Shown here piece after piece: positions 14,765 to 22,802 of a DNA stretch of 33,585 nucleotides. Position 1 is the stretch's first letter. Every line of letters begins with the position of its first letter. Under the pieces are notes generated by a model. It searched no databases. It was not told the DNA's origin and was given only the letters and a program-made list of their open reading frames with translations. Source of the DNA: an uncultured Muribaculaceae bacterium (lineage in GTDB: Bacteria > Bacteroidota > Bacteroidia > Bacteroidales > Muribaculaceae); NCBI GenBank assembly GCA_910578035.1, contig CAJTOB010000033.1, forward strand, positions 1 through 33,585. The letters are read 5' to 3'. The translations under genes were made by a program, and so were the position numbers.

Positions 14765-15298
14765 TTATTCTGCTGCAGGTGCTTCGGCTTCGCCCTCGCC
14801 TTCGGCGGGAGCTTCGGCGGCTGCGGCTGCAGCTGCTGCTTCGGCTTTCTTCTTGGCTACGGCTTCTGCCTTTGCCTTGTTCTTGGCAGTTTCGGCTTCG
14901 AGACGCTCTTTGGCGGCTTCCTGAGCCTTGCTTGCCATGCTGCTCTTCTGCGAAGCTACCTTCGCATCTTTGCTTGCCTTCCAGGCTGCGAAACGACGCT
15001 CGGCTTCTGCCTGGTCGAATGCGCCCTTGGCTACGCCACCCATGAGGTGCTTCATCAGAAGTACGCCTTCATTGCTGAGGATAGCGCGTACGGTGTCGGT
15101 GGGTTCAGCACCAACAGTCACCCAATACAAAGCCCGTTCGAAGTTGAGAGTAATTGTAGCAGGATTAGTGTTCGGATTATAGGAACCTATCCTTTCAATA
15201 AATCTACCATCTCGTGGTGCCCTGCTATCGGCGATGACAATAGGATAGAACGCATAGTTCTTGCGACCATGACGTTGTAATCTAATTTTTGTTGCCAT
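14765..15298 (-). CDS. rpsP: 30S ribosomal protein S16 with long Ala/Glu/Lys-rich tail
   Basis: S16 is a primary-binding protein of the 30S subunit. The core (MATKIRLQRHGRKNYAFYPI, then RAPRDGRFIERIGSYNPNTNP through RAILSNEGVLLMKHLM) fills about the first 90 residues, the usual length of S16. The 177-residue product then continues with a coiled-coil-like, Ala/Glu/Lys-rich extension ending in a glutamate/alanine/proline tail. A promoter lies immediately upstream and a terminator downstream, so it is a single-gene unit. The tail composition resembles that of the S2 protein in this window. Its function is unknown and it is probably disordered or helical on the ribosome surface. Confidence 0.96.
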   Translation of the reverse strand: MATKIRLQRHGRKNYAFYPIVIADSRAPRDGRFIERIGSYNPNTNPATITLNFERALYWVTVGAEPTDTVRAILSNEGVLLMKHLMGGVAKGAFDQAEAERRFAAWKASKDAKVASQKSSMASKAQEAAKERLEAETAKNKAKAEAVAKKKAEAAAAAAAAEAPAEGEGEAEAPAAE

Positions 15299-15340
15299 TT
15301 AAAATTTGTTTGTAATATGGTTTTGTACTGTTTAGCGGCG

Positions 15341-15372
15341 CAAAGGTACAATTTTCCCTCCACATTTCCAAA
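15341..15372 (-). promoter_or_regulatory. rpsP promoter
   Basis: On the minus strand, TTTG (15372-15369), a 20-nt spacer and TACCTTTG (15348-15341) match the Bacteroidetes consensus exactly. Transcription would start about 35-40 nt before the rpsP ATG. The -33 box lies inside a large palindrome (15351-15406). Confidence 0.75.
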
Positions 15373-15406
15373 TATTTTTTGCATTTGGAAATCGCAGAGG
15401 GAAAAT
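15351..15406. repeat. two-part palindrome between glpF and rpsP
   Basis: The outer arms ATTTTCCCTC (15351-15360) and GAGGGAAAAT (15397-15406) and the inner arms ATTTCCAAAT (15364-15373) and ATTTGGAAAT (15383-15392) are all perfect, separated by a small 3x4 internal loop. The element starts 15 nt after the glpF stop. It may serve as the glpKF transcript end and, as DNA, cover the -33 region of the rpsP promoter. Confidence 0.65.
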
Positions 15407-15421
15407 GTCTGTAATTTGGGA

Positions 15422-16174
15422 TCAGAGGAGGGTGGTGTGGAGGGTGTAGACGAGGGCGGCGAGGGTGGCGCCGGCTATGGGGCCGAGGAGGGGTATCCAG
15501 GCGTAGGTCCAGCCGCTGTTGCCTTTGCCTCTGATTGGCAGGAGGGTGTGGGCGAGGCGCGGGCCGAGGTCGCGGGCCGGATTTATGGCATAGCCTGTGG
15601 TGCCGCCAAGAGACATGCCTATCACTACAACAAGGAGTGCGACCGGGAGCGCTCCGATGGAGCCGAGGCCGACTTCGGCTGTGTTCCCTTTTTCGGCAAG
15701 GAAGAGTATGACGAGAACCAGCACGAATGTGCCTATGACTTCCGACATCAAATTGCGGAAACCGTTTTTTATGGCAGGAATGGTTGCGAACACGCCGAGT
15801 TTGGTGTCGTGGCTTTCGGTGGCGTCGAAATGATCTTTATAGAACAGATATACAGTGACGCCTCCGAGAAACGCACCGATGAACTGCGAAACGATGTATG
15901 GTGCGACCATCGTCCATTCGAATTTGCCGGCCATGGCGAGGCCCAGGCTGACTGCAGGGTTCAGGTGTGCTCCTGTATAAGGTCCGGCGATGAATACTCC
16001 GCACATCACGGCCAGACCCCATGCGAGGGTCACTACTATCCACCCGGCACCGTTGCCTTTCGATTTTTCGAGAGTGGTGCATGCTACTACGCCGCAGCCA
16101 AGCAATATCATGACGAACGTGCCCAGAAACTCAAAGAAGCACTGGAGTATAAATGATGTTTCAGGATTTTCCAT
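15422..16174 (-). CDS. glpF: glycerol facilitator (aquaglyceroporin)
   Basis: This MIP-family channel allows passive entry of glycerol through the inner membrane. The 250-residue product has six membrane helices and both NPA boxes: HLNPAVSLG (NPA at 72-74) and GYAINPARDLGPR (NPA at 198-200). The Asp after the second box (NPARD) is typical of glycerol-conducting members. The extension after helix 3 (FYKDHFDATESHDTKLG) is also common in GlpF. It lies 15 nt downstream of glpK on the same strand, so imported glycerol would be trapped at once as glycerol-3-phosphate. No glpD or glpR is visible nearby. Confidence 0.95.
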   Translation of the reverse strand: MENPETSFILQCFFEFLGTFVMILLGCGVVACTTLEKSKGNGAGWIVVTLAWGLAVMCGVFIAGPYTGAHLNPAVSLGLAMAGKFEWTMVAPYIVSQFIGAFLGGVTVYLFYKDHFDATESHDTKLGVFATIPAIKNGFRNLMSEVIGTFVLVLVILFLAEKGNTAEVGLGSIGALPVALLVVVIGMSLGGTTGYAINPARDLGPRLAHTLLPIRGKGNSGWTYAWIPLLGPIAGATLAALVYTLHTTLL

Positions 16175-16189
16175 AGGTGTTTAAGATTT

Positions 16190-17671
16190 TTATGAAAGAC
16201 AGCGGCGAACGGCATCGTGCCAGCCGTCGAGGTTTGCGGCAATTTGTTCGCTATCGGACTCGGGGCGGAATCTGCGCTCTACGCGCCATTGCGAGTTGAT
16301 GTGGTCGATGCTCTCCCAGTAGCCTACGGCGAGTCCGGCAAAATATGCCGCGCCGAGAGCTGTCGTTTCGGTGATATGAGGGCGTAAAACTTCGGTATCG
16401 AGGATATCGCTCTGGAACTGCATGAGCAGATTGTTACGCGAGGCTCCTCCGTCTACTTTCAGTTCGACAATATTCAGCCCAGAGTCGAGCTCCATGGCTT
16501 TCACGATATCGTATATCTGATATGCTATTCCTTCGAGGGCGGCGCGGGCTATGTGGGCCGAGGTGGTGCCCCGCGATATTCCCGAAATGATTCCGCGGGC
16601 ATACTGATTCCAGTATGGCGCACCGAGGCCGGTGAGTGCCGGCACGAAATAGACGCCACCTGAATCGGCGACAGATTCGGCAAGGGCCTCCACTTCAGAT
16701 GAAGAGGATATGCAGCGCAGGCTGTCGCGCAACCATTGCACCACAGAACCTCCGACAAACACAGAGCCTTCGAGGGCGTAGGTCACTTCATCGCCGATTT
16801 TCCACGCGATTGTAGACAGAAGACGGTTTTTAGATACGATTGGCTTCGAGCCAGAGTTCATGAGCAGAAAACAGCCGGTGCCGTAAGTGTTTTTTACCGC
16901 ACCAGGCTTGATGCACATCTGGCCGAAGAGTGCTGCCTGTTGGTCGCCGGCCACACCTGCTATAGGCACTTCGTGCGCAAAAATAGTAGTGGTGGTATAG
17001 CCCATGACGCAACTGCTCGGTTTCACACTCGGGAGCATCGACGCGGGTATGTCGAACAGTTCGAGCAGCTCCTTATCCCATTCGAGGGTGTGAATGTTGA
17101 ATAGCATTGTGCGTGAGGCGTTTGTCACGTCGGTCACATGCACGGTGTTGCGTGTGAGGCACGAAATAAGCCAGGTGTCGACCGTGCCGAACTTCAGCTT
17201 TCCGGCTTCGGCACGCTCGCGCGCTCCCGGAACATTGTCCAGAATCCATTTTATTTTCGTAGCCGAAAAGTAGGCGTCGATTATCAGGCCTGTTTTAGCT
17301 CTTATCATTTCGGCATGGCCGGCTTCGCGAAGCGAGTCGCAGTATTCAGATGTACGGCGGTCCTGCCATACGATTGCGTTGTATACCGGTTCGCCTGTTT
17401 CGGCATCCCATACTATTGTAGTTTCGCGCTGGTTGGTTATGCCAATGGCGGCTATGTTGTGTCCGTTTATCCCTATTTTGGATATGGCCTCGGCAATGAC
17501 GGAAGCCTGTGAGCCCCATATCTGGAATGGGTCGTGCTCGACCCAGCCTGGTTTCGAAAATATCTGCGGGAATTCATGCTGGGCCATCGAGCGTATGTTT
17601 CCGTCGTGGTCGAAAACGATTGCACGGCTGCTCGTTGTGCCCTGGTCGAGTGAAAGTATAAATTTTTCCAT
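16190..17671 (-). CDS. glpK: glycerol kinase
   Basis: Glycerol kinase phosphorylates glycerol with ATP to sn-glycerol-3-phosphate. The 493-residue FGGY-family protein shows the N-terminal phosphate-binding block LSLDQGTTSSRAIVFDHDG, then ITNQRETTIVWD, the GAVKNTYGTGCFLLMN block of the ATPase fold, LEGIAYQIYDIV, and the C-terminal VDGGASRNNLLMQF near residue 405. Length is normal and nothing is missing. It is first in the glpK-glpF pair. A -7 box at 17717-17724 is the only promoter evidence, and I see no operator. Confidence 0.97.
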   Translation of the reverse strand: MEKFILSLDQGTTSSRAIVFDHDGNIRSMAQHEFPQIFSKPGWVEHDPFQIWGSQASVIAEAISKIGINGHNIAAIGITNQRETTIVWDAETGEPVYNAIVWQDRRTSEYCDSLREAGHAEMIRAKTGLIIDAYFSATKIKWILDNVPGARERAEAGKLKFGTVDTWLISCLTRNTVHVTDVTNASRTMLFNIHTLEWDKELLELFDIPASMLPSVKPSSCVMGYTTTTIFAHEVPIAGVAGDQQAALFGQMCIKPGAVKNTYGTGCFLLMNSGSKPIVSKNRLLSTIAWKIGDEVTYALEGSVFVGGSVVQWLRDSLRCISSSSEVEALAESVADSGGVYFVPALTGLGAPYWNQYARGIISGISRGTTSAHIARAALEGIAYQIYDIVKAMELDSGLNIVELKVDGGASRNNLLMQFQSDILDTEVLRPHITETTALGAAYFAGLAVGYWESIDHINSQWRVERRFRPESDSEQIAANLDGWHDAVRRCLS

Positions 17672-17716
17672 GGACGTTTAATATTGTTGCTAAGGTGATA
17701 TGGCATCTTATGATGG

Positions 17717-17724
17717 CAAATATA
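17717..17724 (-). promoter_or_regulatory. candidate -7 element (TATATTTG) for glpKF
   Basis: Read on the minus strand this is TATATTTG, fitting TAnnTTTG and lying 45 nt before the glpK ATG. The -33 region has only weak TTG-like matches at non-ideal spacing. Confidence 0.4.
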
Positions 17725-17831
17725 TGAATTTTTATTGGAAACAACAGCAAGCCGGACGGCCAATAATAGAATGAGTGAACGAGGTGCGCTCCGGCTGTGT
17801 TATTAGATGTAAACATCCATATTATATAACA

Positions 17832-19694
17832 ATGAGCGAGGGATTTTTCCGACGTTGGCGTTTCATGACGGGTTTCGGTTGGCGACGAGCCGATCGAAGG
17901 CGGCTGGCGTATCGGTTCGGGAAGTTTACGCGCGGTGTCGGAGCCGCGTTTTCAGTGCTTGTGTTTGTGGCATCTGTGGCGGCGCTGGCGGCCCTTATAA
18001 TATATGGAGGTTTCGACAGCGGTTCGGTGAGCCGTACGGTTCTGCGGCGTATTTTGGTTGGCTCGCAGGCCGTTTTTCTTATCTCCATAGTCTTCAATCT
18101 GGTGTTTCGCTTCAAAGAGTCGTTTCGAGCGAGCCATATAATCAAGAGAACTGCCGATGTGGCGATGTTGCTGACCGTTATTCCGCTCGTATGGCCTTCC
18201 GGTCCGGGTCCGGTCGATTCGGTGCTGCATTTTCTGCACAGCCGCTATTTTATCTACACCGTGCTCGGACTCTATTCGGTAGCAGAGATTTGTTATGGAA
18301 TAATGTTTCTGCTTGCCCGGCGGACGAATCCTTCGCTGATACTGTCGGCCAGTTTCCTGTTTTTCATATTCATAGGTTCGTTTATTCTTGCCATGCCGCG
18401 ATGTACAGTCGGGTCGGTTTCGTATGTCGATTCGCTCTTTATGGCTGCAAGCGCTGTGAGTATGACGGGCCTCACCACCATAGATCTTGCTACGGAATAT
18501 ACGCCTTTGGGGTGGTTGGTGATAGCAGTGCTGATGCAGATAGGAGCGCTCGGCGTGCTTACTTTCACGAGCTTTTTCGCTATCTTTTTCAGCGGCCGGT
18601 CCAGTATCTACAATCAGCTGCTGATTCGCGACTTCATATACTCCAAGAGTATGAGCAAACTCGTGCCGGTGCTTCTGTATATACTCGTTTTTACTCTTAC
18701 GGTAGAAGCTATCGGAGCTTTGGGTGTGTATTTTGCTGTGCCCGACGATATGTTCGCCTCTACACGCCAACGGATATTTTTTGCTGTTTTTCACTCTATT
18801 TCCGGCTTCTGCAACGGTGGCTTCACAACCTTGCGCGACGGTCTACAGACGCCGGCGCTGTTTAACTCAAACGGCGCCATTTATATCGTGATGACGGTGC
18901 TTATTCTCGCCGGCGGTATCGGGTTTCCGAATCTGGTCAACTTCAAGGAAGCTATGGGCGAGTATCTGCGACGGATAAAAAGCCGGCTTACCGGTCGGCG
19001 CATAGAGGCGCGGCGGCGTCATATCTACGACCTCAACACCAAGCTCGTACTTGTGGCTACGGTCGTACTCTTCATAGGTGGGGCCGTGGCATTCTTTGTG
19101 CTTGAATATGACCACGCCCTCGCCGGTATGCCGCTGGGCAAGAAAATAGTGCAGTCGCTGTTTAACTCGGCTACGCCGCGTACTGCCGGCTTCGGGTCTA
19201 TGCCGCTGTCGTCGCTTTCGCATGCCATGTTTATCATCATGATGTTTCTGATGTGGGTCGGGTGCTCGTCGCAGTCTATGGGCGGGGGTATAAAAGTGAA
19301 TACTTTCATGGCTGTGGTGTTCAATCTTCGCTCTATTGTGAGGGGCTACAGCGGTGTCTCGGCCATGGGGCGCAATATAGCGCTGCCGTCGGTGCGGAGA
19401 GCCAATGCAGTTGTGGCGCTTTCGATATTGTCGGTGTTGGTCTATTCGGTTGTAATCATGATTTTACAGCCGGAACTGCCGTTTGCCGGTGTGCTTTTTG
19501 AATGTTTTTCGGCTGTTACGACTGTGGGGCTGTCGCTCGGCATCACTCCAGAGCTCTCTGCGGCTTCAAAGCTAATTCTTGCTTCGGCGATGTTTCTTGG
19601 CCGTGTAGGCATAATCTCAGTATTGAGCGGATTTATCAGTTCGCACCATGATCCGTCTGCACATCTGCCTGTTGACGACATCATCATTAATTAA
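17832..19694 (+). CDS. trkH: TrkH/KtrB-family potassium transporter
   Basis: This inner-membrane K+ uptake protein has four pseudo-repeated membrane-pore-membrane units. Selectivity-loop signatures are visible in order: SMTGLTT, SGFCNGGFTT, TPRTAGFG and AVTTVGLSLG. Ahead of the pore units are additional hydrophobic helices (AAFSVLVFVASVAALAALIIYG and others) after a basic start (RRWRFMTGFGWRRADRRR). The product is therefore about 620 residues, longer than typical KtrB. I use the ATG at 17832; a GTG at 17775 would add 19 residues without membrane character. A short dyad GATGT-AA-ACATC (17807-17818) lies just upstream. Its stop touches the next gene, an RCK subunit that would gate the channel. 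Divergent from glpK; no clear promoter was found. Confidence 0.92.
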   Translation: MSEGFFRRWRFMTGFGWRRADRRRLAYRFGKFTRGVGAAFSVLVFVASVAALAALIIYGGFDSGSVSRTVLRRILVGSQAVFLISIVFNLVFRFKESFRASHIIKRTADVAMLLTVIPLVWPSGPGPVDSVLHFLHSRYFIYTVLGLYSVAEICYGIMFLLARRTNPSLILSASFLFFIFIGSFILAMPRCTVGSVSYVDSLFMAASAVSMTGLTTIDLATEYTPLGWLVIAVLMQIGALGVLTFTSFFAIFFSGRSSIYNQLLIRDFIYSKSMSKLVPVLLYILVFTLTVEAIGALGVYFAVPDDMFASTRQRIFFAVFHSISGFCNGGFTTLRDGLQTPALFNSNGAIYIVMTVLILAGGIGFPNLVNFKEAMGEYLRRIKSRLTGRRIEARRRHIYDLNTKLVLVATVVLFIGGAVAFFVLEYDHALAGMPLGKKIVQSLFNSATPRTAGFGSMPLSSLSHAMFIIMMFLMWVGCSSQSMGGGIKVNTFMAVVFNLRSIVRGYSGVSAMGRNIALPSVRRANAVVALSILSVLVYSVVIMILQPELPFAGVLFECFSAVTTVGLSLGITPELSAASKLILASAMFLGRVGIISVLSGFISSHHDPSAHLPVDDIIIN

Positions 19695-19723
19695 TGGCAT
19701 ATAACATAATTCATATTTTTGAG

Positions 19724-20416
19724 ATGAGGTATTTGATAATAGGACTCGGAATATATGGCGAAAATCTGGCCCGCGACCTTGCCGATATGGGCCACGAGGT
19801 GATTGGCGCTGATATAAAGCAGACGCATGTCGAGGCTGTGAAGGATTATATCTCAACTGTATATATTATAGATTCCACCGAAGAAAGCGCTCTGTCGGTT
19901 CTTCCTCTCGATAATGTCGACCTTGTGATTGTGGCTATAGGCGAGAATTTCGGCGCGAGCATACGCACAGTGGCACTGCTTAAAAAAGCCGGAGTAAAGC
20001 ATATTTTTGCCCGTGCGATTGATAAACTGCATGAATCGATTCTCGAAAGTTTTGAAATTGACCGTATTCTAACGCCGGAGCAGCGTGCTGCCGCCGACCT
20101 TACTCACGAAATGGAACTCGGCGCCGATATAGAGTCGCTTTCGGTTGATGCCGACAATGTTGTGGTAAAGTTTAAGGCTCCGCAGTTTTTACTTGGTCTG
20201 CGATATGCCGAGATAGACTTTCAGGCACGCTATGACCTTGAATTTGTAGCAGCTACGCGGCCTCTGATGCGCCGAAATGTGCTCGGCATAGAGCGGCCGG
20301 CCCAAGAGTTGCTCGATTTGGCCGCAGACGACAGCATAACGGTTGCGGAAAACGATGTGTTGACGGTCTTTGGCACCCGTAAACGTCTGCAGCGCTTCCT
20401 CGAGGGTAAATCTTAG
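19724..20416 (+). CDS. RCK-domain regulatory subunit of K+ transporter (TrkA/KtrA type)
   Basis: This cytoplasmic nucleotide-binding subunit regulates the TrkH-type channel encoded just upstream. The 230-residue product has one Rossmann domain with GLGIYG (residues 7-12), an acidic residue at the end of strand 2 (VIGADI), and VDLVIVAIGENFGASI. A C-terminal TrkA-C-like domain ends in ENDVLTVFGTRKRL. One RCK unit is the KtrA layout, whereas Trk-system TrkA has two. I prefer the ATG at 19724 because MRYLIIGLG is the normal family start. An ATG at 19694 overlaps the trkH stop (TAATG) and would add ten residues; either way the genes are coupled. It converges on tamL with 6 nt between the stop codons and no obvious hairpin. 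Confidence 0.9.
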   Translation: MRYLIIGLGIYGENLARDLADMGHEVIGADIKQTHVEAVKDYISTVYIIDSTEESALSVLPLDNVDLVIVAIGENFGASIRTVALLKKAGVKHIFARAIDKLHESILESFEIDRILTPEQRAAADLTHEMELGADIESLSVDADNVVVKFKAPQFLLGLRYAEIDFQARYDLEFVAATRPLMRRNVLGIERPAQELLDLAADDSITVAENDVLTVFGTRKRLQRFLEGKS

Positions 20417-20422
20417 AACTTT

Positions 20423-22798
20423 TTAGAAGGGGTAGCCTACGGCGAAGTGGAAGTTTGCGTCGCGGCTCCATTTGGGGTGGAGCAGAGGCCATGCTTCCTG
20501 CCCCTGTGCAGGGTTATGGGCCTTGAAGCCGAGGTCGAAGCGCAGCAGGAAGTAGGTGAAGTCCATGCGAAGACCTACGCCATATGCGGCCGCAATCTGT
20601 TTGTGGAATTTATTGAATTTGAACTCGCCTCCGGGCTGGTTCTCGTAGTTGCGTATGGTCCAGATGTTTCCGGCATCGATGAAAAGAGCCCCCTCAAAAA
20701 CCCAGAACAGTTTTGCGCGGTATTCGAGGCTCAGGTCGAGACGTATGTCGCCGCACTGATTGATGAAGTCGGTCACGGAGTTGCGAGCATCGTAGGCGCC
20801 CGGGCCGAGCGTGCGCACCCCCCAGCCGCGGACGCTGTTGGCGCCGCCGGCATAAAATCGTTTTTCGAAGGGCACCATGCTTGAATTGCCGTAGGGCACG
20901 GCGATTCCGAACCCGACATGGGCAGAAAGGGCGTTTCGTGAGTTGAGATTGCGGGTGTAGGTGTAGTCGATTTCACCTTTTACATACTGCGCATACTGAA
21001 TGCCGAGGATTTTGTAGACCCCGTCGGAGCGTTTCTGGCCGACAAGGCTCGAAAGACCATATAGTAGATTGCCGGCCGTTTCGCCCGATACACGCAGGCT
21101 CGTGACGTATGGCTGTATGGAAAAGGCATTTGACGTGGCTGTGGCAACTCGGCGGTTTGTGTGGCTGTAGGTATATCCAAGCCGCATTATGAAGTGGTCT
21201 TCATAGCTGTAGCGGAGCAGGGGATTGCTTGGAGCAATCTGGTCGATGAAATTGATTGTCGAGCGTGGCAGGCGCACGTAGTTTATGTCGATAAGGTCGA
21301 ATGTCTGTCGGCGCAGTTCGTCGGTTCGCTGCTGCTGCCATTTCCATTTCCATGCGGCACCTGCTATGATTCGGGTATATTCGGGTCGCTCCTGGTAGTT
21401 GAACGACACTGCGAATTCGGTAGACGCAAGAAATTTCTGTTTTATCCGCTTGGATAGAAACGGACATTCGAACTGCGGGAATGTGATGCCGACTTCGGCG
21501 GCATATTCGGTATATCGGTTGTTGACAAGGCCGTCGACATTTCCCGACAGGCTTTCGTATGACGCTCGCAGTTTTGTTGTCAGTGTTTCAGAACCACGGG
21601 CAAGGTTGCGGTGCTGGTATGTGAGGCCGAGTCCGAATCCGAGGTCACCTTCGCTGTTGGTGCCTTCGAGTTCGGCGGTGATGCCTTGTTTTTTGTTGCG
21701 CGACAGATGAATGTAGGCATCGAGGAGGCCTGTGCTCCCTTTTCGGCCGGCGGCTTCCATTTCTATGTTTATGAATTTGACTATCGACAGCCTGCCGAGG
21801 GCTTCGTAAGTGCGCTCGATGGCTCGGGCGCTATACTCGCTGCCCGGCTCGATATAGCACATGTCGTCGAGTAGCTGAGGGCGTAAGTAGCAGTCATCGC
21901 TATAGACGAATGTTTTGCCGTGGTATTCTACTGTGTCTCTGAGGTTGCCAAGACCGCCTTCTCCCTCCACAAGGAAGACCACTCTGTTGAATTCATAACG
22001 GTGGTGGCCCGGGTCTACAGCCAGGAGGCTGTCGGCAAGAGCACCGAGCCGTGTGCGAGAGCCCTGGCCGGACTCCGAAGTCCTTGCCGACGGGGAGCGC
22101 AGGTTTAGGGTCAGGGCCACATTTTTGCTGCCTGCTACGGTGTCGGCCGTGTAGTTTATGAACTCGCGGTTGAATTCGAAATATCCGGCATTGCGCAGTA
22201 TGGTGGCTATACGGGTGCGTTCGTTGTCGAGCATGGTGCGGTCAAGCGGCATGCCGGCATGAATGTCGGATACAGAAGTGTCGGCAAGCACGATATGGCG
22301 CACCGCAGGGTCGTCGATGTTATAGTCTATGGAGCTTATGCGGTGAGGGCTGCCGGCATTGATGAGATACCGGACTTCCATGCGTTTTTTCGCCGGATTG
22401 GAGATTGTGTCGGTCGAGACGGTTGCATTGAGGTAGCCGCGGTTGACAATGGCCTGTTCGAGCTGGCGACGGGAGGCTTCGGTGAGCTCGGGGTCGTAGA
22501 TTACAGGCGCCTGGCCGACACGGCGCAGCCAGCGGTTGTACCATCGTGTGGTGTCGGCCCCGGAAAGACTGTATGTTGCCAGCTGCAGTTTGGCGAAACC
22601 GAGCACTTTGTGGTTTGGAGCCTGCCTGAGGAAGTTGACGAGTTCCTCTGTGTCGAGCTGCCCTTCTGTGCCGGTTGTTTCTATCTTTACCTTGTCGAGA
22701 AGATACTCTCCCTGCGGCACATGTTTTACCGGGCTGCAAGATACAGCTATGGCAATGAGCGGCAACAGAATCCTGAATAATAAAGATTTCCGCTTCAT
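20423..22798 (-). CDS. tamL: BamA/TamA-family outer-membrane lipoprotein, TamL type
   Basis: This Omp85-superfamily protein has N-terminal POTRA-like domains (about 25-370, for example YLLDKVKIETTG, then GYLNATVSTDTI and VRYLINAGSPHRISSIDYNI) and a C-terminal barrel. The barrel carries the conserved VRGW block (VRGWGVRTLGPG, about residue 655) and ends in HFAVGYPF with a terminal Phe. The N-terminus (MKRKSLLFRILLPLIAIAVSC) looks like a lipoprotein signal with Cys21, matching TamL, the lipidated TamA relative of Bacteroidetes. A role in outer-membrane protein or lipid assembly is known for the superfamily. I start at ATG 22798, 4 nt after the kinase stop; 14 further residues are open upstream, overlapping the kinase. 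The partner tamB is not in the window. Confidence 0.88.
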   Translation of the reverse strand: MKRKSLLFRILLPLIAIAVSCSPVKHVPQGEYLLDKVKIETTGTEGQLDTEELVNFLRQAPNHKVLGFAKLQLATYSLSGADTTRWYNRWLRRVGQAPVIYDPELTEASRRQLEQAIVNRGYLNATVSTDTISNPAKKRMEVRYLINAGSPHRISSIDYNIDDPAVRHIVLADTSVSDIHAGMPLDRTMLDNERTRIATILRNAGYFEFNREFINYTADTVAGSKNVALTLNLRSPSARTSESGQGSRTRLGALADSLLAVDPGHHRYEFNRVVFLVEGEGGLGNLRDTVEYHGKTFVYSDDCYLRPQLLDDMCYIEPGSEYSARAIERTYEALGRLSIVKFINIEMEAAGRKGSTGLLDAYIHLSRNKKQGITAELEGTNSEGDLGFGLGLTYQHRNLARGSETLTTKLRASYESLSGNVDGLVNNRYTEYAAEVGITFPQFECPFLSKRIKQKFLASTEFAVSFNYQERPEYTRIIAGAAWKWKWQQQRTDELRRQTFDLIDINYVRLPRSTINFIDQIAPSNPLLRYSYEDHFIMRLGYTYSHTNRRVATATSNAFSIQPYVTSLRVSGETAGNLLYGLSSLVGQKRSDGVYKILGIQYAQYVKGEIDYTYTRNLNSRNALSAHVGFGIAVPYGNSSMVPFEKRFYAGGANSVRGWGVRTLGPGAYDARNSVTDFINQCGDIRLDLSLEYRAKLFWVFEGALFIDAGNIWTIRNYENQPGGEFKFNKFHKQIAAAYGVGLRMDFTYFLLRFDLGFKAHNPAQGQEAWPLLHPKWSRDANFHFAVGYPF

Positions 22799-22802
22799 GC
22801 TG

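Noticed and set aside
15317..16156. 279-codon plus-strand open frame opposite glpF
   Set aside because: It is the antisense of glpF, whose two NPA boxes and membrane helices settle the real strand. It would start inside the rpsP promoter region.
17807..17818. GATGT-AA-ACATC dyad upstream of trkH as an operator
   Set aside because: The arms are only 5 bp, within AT-rich sequence, with no second copy and no promoter to relate it to; too weak to call.
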